Assembly (NCBI GenBank): GCA_031264185.1
Contig: JAISEL010000037.1
Span: forward strand, 31,159-95,158
DNA from: Deltaproteobacteria bacterium
Lineage (GTDB): Bacteria > Desulfobacterota > Desulfarculia > Adiutricales > Adiutricaceae
DNA: 64,000 bases
Reading direction: 5' to 3'
The stretch's first letter is position 1; every line of letters starts with the position of its first letter. The position numbers and the translations under genes were made by a program. Under the pieces are notes generated by a model. The model searched no databases. It saw only the letters and a list, made by a program, of their open reading frames with translations, and had not been told where the DNA came from. Positions 1 through 9,816 of the stretch are shown here, in pieces.

Positions 1-2
1 GG

Positions 3-77
3 CATATCCAAATCCTAGCCGCTGCCGCTGGGCTGTTACGTCGTCTGCTTGAAGGAAACAAACTAAAACTCATTTGA
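3..77 (+). CDS. 3' end of a gene truncated by the window edge
   Basis: An open frame runs from the window edge to a TGA at 75-77 and encodes about 24 residues (HIQILAAAAGLLRRLLEGNK...). The Leu/Arg/Ala-rich tail would fit many proteins, and too little is visible to assign a family. It could also be a chance open frame. Confidence 0.3.
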   Translation, partial: HIQILAAAAGLLRRLLEGNKLKLI

Positions 78-457
78 GACTCAGCCGGCTTCAACCCGGC
101 CGGGCAGTGAAAATAAATATTTCTGACGGCGCCGCAGTCTGGGGTTTTAAAGTAAGACTAACGTCTTATAGCAGGCAATTTCAGACTAAAGGCCGGTCAG
201 AATCACTTGTGTCAGGGATTTGGTACGGTGAGGAAAAAATACGTATGCTTGATGTGGGTTGCGAACCATGGTATGATGACTCATTATGGCAGTTAAAAGT
301 TACCGTAATCAATGATAAAACTAAATTAGAGTTGAATATTTGCCCTAAATTTGACAGTATTGAGATAATATTTTGTGCCAGTTCTATTTTTGCTCAGACT
401 GACTGAACCTTAAAATCTGCCTCAAGATTAGGAAGTTTAGAAGTTTAAGTGAGATAA
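78..457. other. Low-confidence region with one weak ORF
   Basis: A 110-codon open frame (74-406, +) starts at TTG, overlaps the previous stop and has no convincing ribosome binding site. Its product (…YDDSLWQLKVTVINDKTKLE…) is not recognisable. It may be a remnant of a small protein or chance. No RNA gene or repeat is seen. Confidence 0.2.
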
Positions 458-1479
458 AAGTTCTTCAAAGTCACATATAATATATCGGCTAGAGAGCTGG
501 CCATAAAGAGTGCGATACATTTTTTCAGCTGCAGTCCAGTTCATGATCACAATGATGCCTGTATAAAAAGTCTTTGGGAGTCGCATGGCGAAGGGTATAC
601 CCTTTTATTGAACGATTACTTTGACCTGAATATTAAAAATGCTTATATTGGCCCATTATCAAGAGAATTTGCAGGCTTCCGCAAAAATATAGTAAATATA
701 GACTTATTTACTGAATATAGCGGTAAATTAATAATTTATACTGAATTTGAGACCAACAGAAATCGTCATGTTGTCGTCAGAGACGCTATACATGGATTGG
801 AAGTTATTGCAAAATATCCTGATCGTGATGTTTTTACTGTTATATTATATTTTCCACCTAAAAAGAGTTCTAAGGTTAAAAAAATCTAGCTCTTCATAAT
901 TTAAACCAATATTTTATGCCTGTTGACTTGTTTTTAGCGGACTTAGGTGGGAAAAATACCTGCCGGCGTATACAAAAAATATAGTGATGGGGTCAGCAGA
1001 TTAACCGGCTGTGACTATTTGGTCTCAGGTCTTCTTTTCACTTTAGCAGATCAATTTGATTCTCATGAATCTTTTAATGATCTTTTCACAAAAACGGTTG
1101 ATGTTCTTAGCCAGATAACACTGACAGGAAATTATGTGAAAATTTTTCTCACGACATATACTTCATGTCTGCTGTTTATTTCAATACTCATCTTCTATAC
1201 AATCTTAGTGAAGGCGGCAAAATTGGGCGTTTAACTTTGGATCTGCATCAAATGTTCAACCAGTCAAAGATGGAGGCTGATGCTAAAGCGAAAAAGGAAG
1301 CGGCTGACCGGAAAAAAGCTGAAGCTAGGGCTAACAAGGCTGAAATCAGAGTAAAAACATTTGAAATAAAATATAAAGATCTTATTCAGCAATATAATAT
1401 ATTTATTAATACTAATACTAATACTAATATTAATAATAGCAGTGAATTGTCAAGATTATTTTATGTCTTAAGAGTTTAA
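458..1479 (+). pseudogene. Broken gene, possibly Rpn-like PD-(D/E)XK family
   Basis: An open frame runs 458-889 with no ATG/GTG before a TTG at 608, so its start is missing. The segment KLIIYTEFETNRNRHVVV, followed by a Tyr/Val-rich strand, loosely resembles the beta-strand core of Rpn/YhgA-type PD-(D/E)XK nucleases. After a stop, frame 947-1234 and the shifted frame 1165-1479 continue and end in a Lys/Ala/Glu-rich predicted coiled coil (about residues 35-70 of the last frame), then an Asn/Thr tract encoded by a short ACTAAT repeat near 1409-1434. The arrangement fits one decayed gene with a missing start, a stop and a frameshift. The family call is tentative; the breakage is clear. Confidence 0.35.
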
Positions 1480-2245
1480 TTAGTGCTAGTAAATAAGTTT
1501 ATTACTAAATTAATAGCCAATTACTAAGGTCAATCTATCCAGCTTAAACATGGAACTGTAAGAGATCTGGTTTGACCTGGGAAATTGATGACCAGTCCCC
1601 AATGTTTCCTGTAAATTTTAGACCAATGGCTAATTGCTTCCTCAGCTCCAATTTATTAGTGAAGTCTCTCAGCAGCAGACACATGGCTGGGCTGAAGCCA
1701 AAACAGAAAAACAAGGCAGACAGCCTGCTAAAAGAGGCATCTTTGCCTAAAAAAATCATTATAATTAACCTCTTTAAATCTATTAAATTTTATTTCCTAT
1801 ATCTTGCTATATTAAAAAACTTTGAAGCTTCTAACATGGCAATTAAACAAATTTAAACACCCTAATACCAAATTAATTAGTGGTATTTTTATTATTTTAT
1901 ATAGTTATTAAAAAAATATATAAATTATTTATATATTTTTTCGATTCTATAATTCAGGCTATAAAATCTAATATATAATAAATAATCACCTATTATTTTA
2001 TTATAATTATTTTTTATTCAATGTTTACTTGTTATTAAACATTAAATTTTATTTGATATCTTCATAAAATCCCTTTTTCCAGAAGTCGAATTTAAAAAAG
2101 ATAATGATATCAAATAATTATAAATGCACTTCTTTAAAAAGCGGACTTTTGGCGAGGCCGGCTTATTTCTCGCCACAGCCAGGATTTTCAGCCTTCACCG
2201 GGATAACTGTTTGAGGCCATTTTTCCCGCCAATGGCCTGAGTCAA
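1480..2245. other. AT-rich gene-free stretch
   Basis: Very AT-rich (long runs of TTATTAT/ATAATA from about 1860 to 2060). The open frames on both strands (1544-1759 -, 1572-1856 +) overlap each other, have no ribosome binding sites and no recognisable product. Nothing beyond decay is supported. Confidence 0.5.
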
Positions 2246-2250
2246 AAAAA

Positions 2251-2275
2251 TCCGGCCCTTTGGGCAAAAACCGGA
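2251..2275 (-). terminator. Rho-independent terminator of priA
   Basis: On the minus strand a CCGG..GCCC / GGGC..CCGG hairpin is followed by seven U residues (plus-strand A-run 2244-2250). It lies about 25 bp after the priA stop. Confidence 0.75.
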
Positions 2276-2298
2276 AGTCACCCGTGAAAAAAAAAGTT

Positions 2299-4767
2299 TT
2301 ACAAAAGACTGTAGGGATCAATGTCCACTGTTAAAATGATATTTTTCGGCAAGCTCTTTCTCAGTCTGGGCAGCCAGTTGATGAGCAGACGGTAACGGTT
2401 CAGATGATCGTCGGACCGGACCAGAAGCTGAAAAATATACAGGTCTTTAAGTTTCGAGACAGGCGCCGGAGCCGGACCCAGTATCTCCAGGCCCGAAGTC
2501 TTAAGTCTTTCCACAACACAACGGCCGACCTGACCGGCTTCTTCGGCCAATTCCTCAGTCTTATTGGCTTCCGGTCCGGACAGGCGTATTAAAGCCATTT
2601 TACCATAGGGCGGATAGCGTAAATTTTGGCGGAAGACTATTTCCTGTTCGTAAAAGCCTTCGTAGTCATGCTCCTGAGCCGCCTTCAGGGCGTAATGTTC
2701 AGGATTGTGGGTCTGAATTAAGACCTTCCCCGGTCGGTCCCGCCGACCGGCCCGGCCGGAAACCTGGGATAAAAGCTGAAATGTCTTTTCGGCGGCCCGA
2801 AAATCAGGAATATTTAAACCCACATCGGCCTCCACCACCCCGACTAAAGTCAGGCCCGGAAAATCATGGCCCTTAGCCGCCATCTGAGTTCCAACCAATA
2901 CTCTAGCCTCCCCCAGACTAAAACTCTCCAGAACTTTCTTGAGACCGCCCCGGCGTCCGGCACTGTCGGAATCCAGTTTTATGGCGCTGACTTTATAGTC
3001 ATCTTCTACCAGTCTGTGGAGTTTTTCCGTACCCACCCCAAGATAGCGGACCAAAGGTGAACCGCAGGCCGGGCAGGCCCGGGGCGGGTAGGACTTATAA
3101 CCGCAGCCGTGACAGACTAAAGTGCCCGGATTATCTTTATTAATTTCCTCTATCTCCCCTACGTCATAGCCGTGGCCGTGGAGAGTTAAAGACAGGCTGC
3201 AGTGGGGGCACTTAAGGGTTTCCCCGCAGGCCAGACACAAAGGCAGGTTGGCCAGTCCCCGCCGGTTTAAAAACAATAAAGCCTGATCGCCGCTCTTTAG
3301 GGTCTGGTTCAAGCTTTCGGCCAACTCCGCTGACAAAGGGGCCCGGCCCCGGCCTTCATTGCGCCGGTCAACCAGGTAGACAGGAGGCAGGACCGAATCG
3401 CCAGGACGGGTGTTTAATTTCAATAAAGTCAAATAACCGTCCCCGGCCGCTTTATAACTTTCCATAGACGGCGTAGCCGAGCCCAGAATTAGGACTGCCC
3501 CCTGGGCTCTGGCTCGCCAGGCGGCTAAATCACGGCCGTGGTACCTTAAACCGTCCCCCTGTTTAAAAGCCCCGTCGTGTTCTTCGTCCACGATAATCAG
3601 ACCCGGGTTTATAACCGGGGCAAAGACGGCACTTCTGGCCCCTAAGACCAGACGGCTTTCCCCTTTGACCAGTTTCAGCCAGTGATCATGGCGCTGTCCG
3701 GGAGTTAAAGCCGAATGGAGGACAGAGATATTTTCTTCCGGGAACTTGTCTTTTAACCGGCCTTCCAAACCTAACGTTAAAGCAATCTCCGGAGCCAGCC
3801 ACAGGACGCCCCGGCCTTTGGCCAGAACTTTTTCGGCCGCCCGCAGATAGACCTCGGTTTTACCGCTGCCGGTGACCCCGAATAACAGAAAGCCCTGGGT
3901 CTCACCGCTGGCCAAAGTCTCATCCAAACCGGAACTTATGGCTTTTAAAGCCGCCTCCTGCTCCTGGGTCAGTTTTTCAACTTTAACCCCCTGATATTCA
4001 ACCGGTCGGTTCGGATCATCTCGGTCCTTAATCCTTCTCTCCAGCTCAATTAAACCTTTTTCCTTTAAGCTTCTGGCTTTGGCTAAAGCGTCCGTAAAAA
4101 AATTCCGGAAGTGGCTCATAGGCAGCGGCGGCGATCCGACTATCATCTCCCACATAGCTTTCTGCTTGGGTCCCAGGTAAGGCCGGGGCTCGGTCGGCTC
4201 TTTTGCCGCCCAAAGCCACCACTCGGTATTAAAATCCACGCCCCTGGTTTCGGTAACCCATTCCAAGGTCAAAAGCCCGGCCCGGATTAAACGGTAGATT
4301 TCCGAACGGTCCTTAAAACAGCTTAAGGCTTTTTTTTCCGGGTACAACCCGGCTAAAGTCCTAAAAGGCTCCTTTTCATACCTTGGGTCTGTTTCCACGG
4401 GCAATTCGGCCAGACCGACCAGACCTTTGAACTTAGGAGCCAGGCCTCCGGGCAGAATCTCTTTGACGCACAGACCGATGGGATAGAAATAGTACTGGGA
4501 GACGAACCGGACCAAAGGCAAAAATTCCGGTCCGAACAAAGGAGTCTCTTTTAATATTTTCCGGACCGTTTTAAAAGGCCCCCGGCCAGCAGCCGGCCCC
4601 ACACTCATGACATAGCCCACCAAATCCCGGCTGCCAAAAGGCACCTGAACCATCTGGCCGACTTTTATATCCAACTCTGGATTCAAAAGGTACGTGTAGA
4701 GATTGGGGGCCGGGGCGTCTACAGCCACTTCACAGGCCATAACTTCCGCTAAGAGAGTCTCGGTCAA
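2299..4767 (-). CDS. priA: PriA, primosomal replication-restart helicase
   Basis: An 822-residue protein of usual PriA length. The N-terminal DNA-binding region is followed by a superfamily-2 helicase with Walker A GVTGSGKTEVYLRA (about residue 300) and the Walker B/DEEH-type box IVDEEHDGAFKQ (about 390). A zinc-binding insertion has paired cysteines (CLACGETLKCPHC, CHGCGY, CPACGS; about 510-570), and helicase motif V/VI is VSGRAGRRDRPG. PriA recognises stalled or D-loop forks and reloads DnaB. The start is a TTG at 4765-4767, chosen because a strong GGAGGGAAG ribosome binding site sits just upstream and the N-terminus aligns with the family. It is probably monocistronic, with its own terminator. 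Cysteine pairs and helicase motifs are intact, so it should be functional. Confidence 0.96.
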   Translation of the reverse strand: MTETLLAEVMACEVAVDAPAPNLYTYLLNPELDIKVGQMVQVPFGSRDLVGYVMSVGPAAGRGPFKTVRKILKETPLFGPEFLPLVRFVSQYYFYPIGLCVKEILPGGLAPKFKGLVGLAELPVETDPRYEKEPFRTLAGLYPEKKALSCFKDRSEIYRLIRAGLLTLEWVTETRGVDFNTEWWLWAAKEPTEPRPYLGPKQKAMWEMIVGSPPLPMSHFRNFFTDALAKARSLKEKGLIELERRIKDRDDPNRPVEYQGVKVEKLTQEQEAALKAISSGLDETLASGETQGFLLFGVTGSGKTEVYLRAAEKVLAKGRGVLWLAPEIALTLGLEGRLKDKFPEENISVLHSALTPGQRHDHWLKLVKGESRLVLGARSAVFAPVINPGLIIVDEEHDGAFKQGDGLRYHGRDLAAWRARAQGAVLILGSATPSMESYKAAGDGYLTLLKLNTRPGDSVLPPVYLVDRRNEGRGRAPLSAELAESLNQTLKSGDQALLFLNRRGLANLPLCLACGETLKCPHCSLSLTLHGHGYDVGEIEEINKDNPGTLVCHGCGYKSYPPRACPACGSPLVRYLGVGTEKLHRLVEDDYKVSAIKLDSDSAGRRGGLKKVLESFSLGEARVLVGTQMAAKGHDFPGLTLVGVVEADVGLNIPDFRAAEKTFQLLSQVSGRAGRRDRPGKVLIQTHNPEHYALKAAQEHDYEGFYEQEIVFRQNLRYPPYGKMALIRLSGPEANKTEELAEEAGQVGRCVVERLKTSGLEILGPAPAPVSKLKDLYIFQLLVRSDDHLNRYRLLINWLPRLRKSLPKNIILTVDIDPYSLL

Positions 4768-4808
4768 GCTTCCCTCCTGTCAGGTCTTATTTATTGTATA
4801 CCAAATTT

Positions 4809-5072
4809 TTATACAGATCGCCGTAAAACTCCGACCGTCAGGCCGGGGATATAAGGCGCGTTCCGAACGGAATCGGGGCGACAGACGGCGTAAAATTGTA
4901 ATTGGTACTCCTCACCAGCTGCCGGCCGAATCAAATAACCGGGAGACTGCGGAGACTGTCCCCAAATTTTCTCCTCAGGATCGGCTAACTGTTCGGCCAG
5001 CCAGCTGACTGGAAACTCCTTCCAGACTATCGGCCAGAGAAGATACAGCAACTTTCGGCATGTAGCGGACAG
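4809..5072 (-). pseudogene. Unrecognised ORF or fragment upstream of priA
   Basis: An open minus-strand frame of about 87 codons ends 41 bp before priA. It lacks an ATG; the only start is a TTG at 5051 without an obvious ribosome binding site. The product (…WLAEQLADPEEKIWGQSPQ…) has protein-like composition and ends in VGVLRRSV. It could be the C-terminal remnant of a larger gene that once preceded priA. No family is recognised. Confidence 0.25.
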
Positions 5073-6340
5073 TCAGATGATCACGATCCATCACCTTCAA
5101 ATTTCACGAGTTCTGATTAAAAATCAACCCAGACAGAGATGAAAGCAGGCCGCCAGTCATCTAAAACCGTTTTGGAGAAAACGCTGGGCAGTATTTCGTG
5201 ATCTGAACCAAATGAACGTGCATCCTGAAAAAGGAAAGGCCTGCTGTCCTTTATTTACTTGACATTTTCCATAGACCAATTATCATGGATCTGTTCTAAG
5301 ATCACCGGCTGCTAAATACCGGCTTCCTCTCAAAAGAAGCCACGGCGACAATTCGCATGAGCTATAAAGTATGCTAAAAAACCCAGCCAAAAAGCCAGAA
5401 AATTGACAAGCCAACTGCCGGATTTCGCCGTTTTGCTTGTAACAAGCCGCCGGCCTAACGAAAAAGCGCTGAAATAAAGGGGAGAAGCTCTATACCTGTG
5501 ATGACTTGGCCAGCATGCGGCCAGACGGAAAAATGATCCGGCTTGGCTCAAAAAGGCGCCTGCTCAGAAGCGGCGGCAGAGCTTAAGAGATCCTGATCCG
5601 GCCTTTATAAATTACCTGGCCAACGGGCTGATTTTCCCCATTTTCGCCGGAAAAGTCAGGATGAGGCCTTTTGGTTCCCGAGCCCGAACAGTTTCCAGTT
5701 GAGGAAACCCATTGTATGATTCAAACAGCCCAAGTCAGCCTGTTAACGGCCAGCCTAAGAACCTAACTGTAACAATTGAGGCTGGCAATTTCTGCATTTC
5801 CAGCCGAACGAAGGTTGAGGGCGTCATTTCGGTCCTTTATAACGGTTCCATGGTCGGGATCGTTCTGGGTGCAGTGCCCTCGGCAGCCCTGTCCAGGAAT
5901 AAAGGCCAAAAATGGTCACAGCAAAGCTATTCCGGATCAGGGCCGGGCCGTATTCATCACCCTGTTGAACTGCAAGCTGGGCTGACCGAGGCGGCCGGCT
6001 GATCAAATTTCCGCCCATTGCACCGGCCAGAAATACCCTGTCTGCGGCCACCAGACCCAGGAGAACCGTAAAACCGCAGGCTGAATTCAAAGGCCTGCAA
6101 GCGGCTGTATAAATAAAGCCGATCCGGTCGGCGCTATAAATATTTTGATGGCCGGGCTGGCCGCCGAAACGGCCGGTGGAGGTTTAGCCGTCAGCCGACC
6201 GGCGAAGCGGAACCTACCCAGAAGACCGGGAGAGTGACGTTTCCGGCCAGGTGATAATCCTCCGGCTTCAGGCAGGGGAGGATGTCAATTCAGCATCCGT
6301 ATAACGTCATTCATAAAGCTACTTGTTTGCTTTCACTTTT
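5073..6340. other. Gene-free decayed stretch
   Basis: About 1.27 kb of mixed composition. Open frames on both strands overlap and break repeatedly (5712-6002 +, 5824-6090 -) with no recognisable domain, suggesting an old gene in advanced decay. A sigma70-like TTGACA–16 bp–TATCAT pair lies near 5259-5288 (+) but no gene follows it. No RNA gene is seen. Confidence 0.4.
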
Positions 6341-6358
6341 TTCCGGAGCAGCTTTTTT

Positions 6359-7327
6359 ATGCCCAGATACAGAACACTCCTGGCCGGAGGAGCCGGTTAT
6401 TTAGGTCAGATGATAGCTAAAACCCTTCTGGCCACCGGCCGCCGGGTCACAGTTCTGGACAATTTACTCCATGGGCAGGAACTCAGTCTGACCGGACCTG
6501 ATTTTTCCTTTATCCAGGGAGATATCCGGGATATAAGTCTCGTCCGGAGTCTTATGGCAGACCATGAAGAGGCCGTTTTACTGGCTGCCTTAGTGGGCGA
6601 GCCGGCCTGCAATCTTTGCCCCCAGGAGGCTTTGGAAATCAATTATCTGGCCGCTTTAAACCTGGCCGAAACGGCCCGGGCCACCGGAGTCAAACGTTTT
6701 ATTTTCGCCTCAACCGATTCCTGTTACGGGGTGAGGGAAAAGGAAATACTGACCGAACTCTCCCCTCTGTCCCCCATATCACTGTACGCTGATTTAAAAG
6801 CCCGGGCCGAGACTGCTATTTTAGCCCGAGGCTTTGAAAAAGAATTTTCTCCGACTGTTTTAAGGATGGCCACGGTCTACGGTTTAGCTCCCCGGATGCG
6901 ATTTGACCTGGCCGTCAATCTTCTGGCCCGAGAGGCCACTTTAAAGGGAAAAGTCAAAATTTTCTCCGGTGAGCAGTGGCGGCCCATGGTCCATGTGGCC
7001 GATGCGGCCCGGGCCTTTCAGCTGACTTTGGACGCTCCGCCGGAATTAGTGGCCGGGCAGATATTTAATGTCGGCTCCGACACCCAAAATATCCAGTTCA
7101 AAGCTTTAGGCCGCCTCTTAGCCGAAACCGTGCCAGGCACTGTCATTGAAACCGTGCCCCAGGTTCCTGATTTAAGGGACTATTTTGTCAGTTTTAGAAA
7201 AATACAAAAAATTTTAGACTTTCAGCCAAGCTTTTCTTTGGCCGACGGTCTTAAAGAAATCAATAAATCTTTAAAAGAGGGCCTGTTTCCCGACCCCTAC
7301 GCCAAACAGTATGCTAACTGCCGGTAA
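6359..7327 (+). CDS. NAD-dependent nucleotide-sugar epimerase/dehydratase
   Basis: A 322-residue extended short-chain dehydrogenase. The N-terminal Rossmann fold carries GGAGYLG (about residues 10-16); the catalytic region has the Ser/Thr-bearing FASTDSCYG and a YADLK match to the YxxxK pair. The C-terminal half (WRPMVHVADAARAF, FNVGSDTQNIQ) is typical of UDP-glucose 4-epimerase-like enzymes. It probably interconverts or dehydrates a nucleotide sugar in the cytosol. Start at ATG 6359 rather than an in-frame upstream codon at 6323, because GGAG lies 12 bp ahead and the dinucleotide motif is then correctly placed. The next gene overlaps by 17 bp, so the two are translationally coupled. The exact substrate cannot be read from sequence. 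Confidence 0.88.
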   Translation: MPRYRTLLAGGAGYLGQMIAKTLLATGRRVTVLDNLLHGQELSLTGPDFSFIQGDIRDISLVRSLMADHEEAVLLAALVGEPACNLCPQEALEINYLAALNLAETARATGVKRFIFASTDSCYGVREKEILTELSPLSPISLYADLKARAETAILARGFEKEFSPTVLRMATVYGLAPRMRFDLAVNLLAREATLKGKVKIFSGEQWRPMVHVADAARAFQLTLDAPPELVAGQIFNVGSDTQNIQFKALGRLLAETVPGTVIETVPQVPDLRDYFVSFRKIQKILDFQPSFSLADGLKEINKSLKEGLFPDPYAKQYANCR

Positions 7328-8591
7328 AAAAAATATCCCCCTGACACCTTTGCCCAGGTTCCTGCCCTTTGCCCCGCCTCTGATGGGCCAGAGGGAACTT
7401 AAAGAAATTGCCGGAACCTTAAAGTCCGGCTGGCTGACAACCGGCCCGAAAGCCGAAAGATTTGAAGCGGCCATGGCCGAATATCTGGGCGCCCCATCGT
7501 CTTTAGCCGTGTCTTCCTGTACCGCAGCTCTCCACCTGGCCTTACTGGTCTTAAACTTAAAGCCAGGAGAGGGGGTTATAACCACGCCTTTGACTTTCGC
7601 CTCCACAGCCCACGCCATAATTTACTGCGGCGCCCGTCCTTTTTTAGCCGACATAAGCCCGGACACCGGCAATTTAGATCCCCAAAAGGTCCTGGAGTTT
7701 ATAGAAAACGAGTGTGTTACCGGCCCCGACGGCCGGCCTGTTCACCGGGCTTCCAAAGTAAAAATTACGACCCTGCTGCCGATCCACTACGGCGGACACC
7801 CGGCTGATCTGCCGGCTTTCTGGTCCCTGGCCCGAGAGTATCAGCTTAATATTCTGGAAGACGCAGCTCACGCCACAGGCACATTTTTAGGCGACCTCCC
7901 TGTAGGACATCCAGACCTGCGCCCGCCCCAGGCCCCGCCCGGCATGACGGCTTTTTCTTTTTACGCCACTAAAAACCTGGCCACCGGCGAAGGCGGCTTA
8001 CTGACCGCCTCCAGTCCCCTTTTACTGGACCGGGCCCGGAAACTGTCCGCTTACGGTCTGTCCGACGCCCGGCGCATCTGGGGCCGTTACGCTCCCCAGG
8101 GCACCTGGGTTTACGACATAGAAGAACTGGGCTATAAATATAATTTTACCGACATTCAGGCCTCCTTAGGGCTGGTCCAGTTAAGCCGCTTAAGGGGCAT
8201 GCTGGAGGCCCGGAGGCTTCGGGCCGACCTTTGGACTAAAATTCTGGCCGAATTGGACGATTTGGTTATTCTGCCCAGGGAAAGAAGCGGGGCTAAGCCG
8301 TCGTGGCATCTTTATCCTTTAAGAGTTAATACTGAAAGATTAAAAATAAGCCGGGATGAACTGATCGTCAGACTCAGGGAACTTAACATCGGCACCAGTG
8401 TTATGTTTATACCTATCCATTATCATTCCTATTATCAAAAATCCTTAGGCTACGTGCCCGGCTCTTTTCCCGAAGCGGAGAGCTTTTTCCAAAAGGAAAT
8501 CAGTCTGCCCGTATCGCCGGCCGCTTCCCTCAAGAATATCCGGTCAGCGGCTAATCTGACTGTCAATTTAATAAAAACCTGGGCCAAATAG
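7311..8591 (+). CDS. DegT/DnrJ/EryC1/StrS-family sugar aminotransferase
   Basis: A 426-residue PLP-dependent enzyme of the DegT/StrS family. Visible features are the N-terminal GPKAERFEAAMAEYLGA segment, the PLP-side EDAAHATGTFLG (Asp pairing with the pyridine nitrogen), the Lys-bearing FSFYATKNLATGEGGL and the family tail segment GYKYNFTDIQASLG. Such enzymes transaminate keto-sugar nucleotides for surface polysaccharide or glycoprotein glycans. It overlaps the epimerase by 17 bp, so the pair likely acts in sequence (oxidation or dehydration, then amination). Downstream, the operon is interrupted by an IscB-type element (8618-9041) before the methyltransferases. Confidence 0.9.
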   Translation: MLTAGKKNIPLTPLPRFLPFAPPLMGQRELKEIAGTLKSGWLTTGPKAERFEAAMAEYLGAPSSLAVSSCTAALHLALLVLNLKPGEGVITTPLTFASTAHAIIYCGARPFLADISPDTGNLDPQKVLEFIENECVTGPDGRPVHRASKVKITTLLPIHYGGHPADLPAFWSLAREYQLNILEDAAHATGTFLGDLPVGHPDLRPPQAPPGMTAFSFYATKNLATGEGGLLTASSPLLLDRARKLSAYGLSDARRIWGRYAPQGTWVYDIEELGYKYNFTDIQASLGLVQLSRLRGMLEARRLRADLWTKILAELDDLVILPRERSGAKPSWHLYPLRVNTERLKISRDELIVRLRELNIGTSVMFIPIHYHSYYQKSLGYVPGSFPEAESFFQKEISLPVSPAASLKNIRSAANLTVNLIKTWAK

Positions 8592-8617
8592 ACTCTCGGA
8601 GTCTCAAAACTGACCGT

Positions 8618-8815
8618 CAGCCACCCCCGGATAAAACAGGGGGCTTATAGGAGCCCTGGACTGACCAGGGAAGCGGTAACCGCCCTGCTGTATTTTTGCA
8701 GGCAGTCCGGCGGCGGGAGGCTCCAAAATCTCCGCCCTCATGAAGTCTGGGGTTCAAGACCAGCCAATGGCAGGTTTGAGACGGGTCAGGACCTGACGCC
8801 TGCGGAAAACATTTC
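8618..8815 (+). ncRNA. omegaRNA-like RNA of a deleted IscB element
   Basis: About 198 nt that aligns along its length with the region immediately upstream of the iscB gene at 39553-39750 (-). Shared blocks include CAGCC(A/G)CCCCC at the 5' end, CAGGGGGCTTATA-like text, GAAGCGGTAA, then GACGGGTC..ACCT near the 3' end. Hairpins are visible (CCCCC/GGGGG, CCCTGG/CCAGGG, GACTG..CAGTC-like). IscB omegaRNAs are known to be encoded directly upstream of iscB, with the guide 5' of the scaffold. Here the conserved part begins sharply at 8618, while the sequence just before differs from the other copy, as expected of a guide taken from flanking DNA. Most of the protein gene is missing. Confidence 0.65.
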
Positions 8816-9041
8816 TGCTAGCGGTTCCAAAGGCCCTTCTTTTTCAACCCGTAACGGCATTTTTAAGGGTTCGTATGCGGCTTTAAGGCTTGTTCAGCGC
8901 CAAAATCCTTCCGGCCCGCGTTCTAATTTTAATAAGCCGGTCAGTGTTATCCGTAACCCATAAGTATGACCGCCTGATTCAGGGAGCGGACGGATACGGA
9001 TATTTCGTTTCTAACTTTAACTAAACTTCAGGAGGCGGCGT
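8816..9041 (+). pseudogene. iscB: Internally deleted iscB remnant (C-terminal end)
   Basis: The last part of an IscB frame survives: the stretch ending at TAA 9021-9023 reads …HKYDRLIQGADGYGYFVSN…, matching the C-terminus of the iscB ORF at 38198-39487 (NKYCRLIQRADGYGNFVS). After the stop, CTTCAGGAGGCGGCGT is shared with the other copy and marks the probable right end of the element (about 9041). The N-terminal domain, RuvC, bridge helix and HNH are deleted, leaving a roughly 424-bp element made of omegaRNA plus a tail. It sits between the aminotransferase and methyltransferase genes of a glycan operon. Confidence 0.75.
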
Positions 9042-9084
9042 CCCCAACGGCCTTTCAGCCGGGCAGGCAGCGCCGAAGATTCGG

Positions 9085-9816
9085 ATGACCAAAAGCCATC
9101 TGTCCAATGACTATGAAAAATATTTTATCGTAAACGGGGTTCACATAGGCGAATACGAGGCCATGTACCGCAACTGCCGGGATCCCTGGCGGATTGAAGA
9201 AACAGGCGTCCGTCTGGATATGAAGGCCGCCGTTATCCTCCTGGATTACTGCCAGGGACCTTTGAATAAAGCCCTGGACGCCGGAGCCGGCAACGGCCTT
9301 TTTACCGAACAGATTGTCCGGCACCTGTGGGAAAAAAACCATAAATGTGCGGTCACGGTCAGCGATATCTCGACTACTGCCTTAACTTTAGCCGCCAACC
9401 GGCTGTCCGGTCCAGGAAGTCACGGCCGGCCCGATCCCATAGGTGAACCGGTGCCGCCCTCCCGGGGCACGAGACTTGATTATGTAGCCTTTGATTTAAG
9501 GTGGGCTAACTCCGATCTGTGTCCCTGGCCGCCGGATAATTTTGATTTAATTATCCTGTCGCAGGTTGTATGGGGTTTACTGGAAAATTTAGGACAGTGC
9601 CTGGAGGGACTGGCCCGCTTAACCCGGCCGGGCGGCTACCTTCTTATTTCCCAGCATTTTTTTAAACCCGGTCAGCAGGAATATGGTCTGGGTCTGGTGG
9701 AGAACCCCGATGATCTGTCTTTATTTGTCCGTCAGGCCGGCTATCAGCTCATCCACAGCCTGGAGACCGACCGGGACTTCAATCACCACTGGGCCGGCCT
9801 GTGGCAGTGGAACTGA
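9085..9816 (+). CDS. Class I SAM-dependent methyltransferase
   Basis: A 243-residue protein with the methyltransferase motif I LDAGAGNGLF (about residues 65-75), an acidic motif II region (TVSDISTTAL), and post-motif FDLIILSQVVWGL followed by LTRPGGYLLIS, the usual 'LKPGG' loop. It transfers a methyl group from S-adenosylmethionine to an unknown acceptor, plausibly a sugar or lipid-linked glycan given the neighbours. It starts at ATG 9085, shortly after the IscB element. It overlaps the next methyltransferase gene by 16 bp, so the two are coupled. An upstream part of the gene could have been displaced by the insertion, but the N-terminus looks complete. Confidence 0.82.
   Translation: MTKSHLSNDYEKYFIVNGVHIGEYEAMYRNCRDPWRIEETGVRLDMKAAVILLDYCQGPLNKALDAGAGNGLFTEQIVRHLWEKNHKCAVTVSDISTTALTLAANRLSGPGSHGRPDPIGEPVPPSRGTRLDYVAFDLRWANSDLCPWPPDNFDLIILSQVVWGLLENLGQCLEGLARLTRPGGYLLISQHFFKPGQQEYGLGLVENPDDLSLFVRQAGYQLIHSLETDRDFNHHWAGLWQWN

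Noticed and set aside
8741..8775. tRNA T-arm-like GGTTCAAGACC
   Set aside because: No acceptor or anticodon arms can be folded around it; it is part of the omegaRNA-like block shared with 39553-39750.
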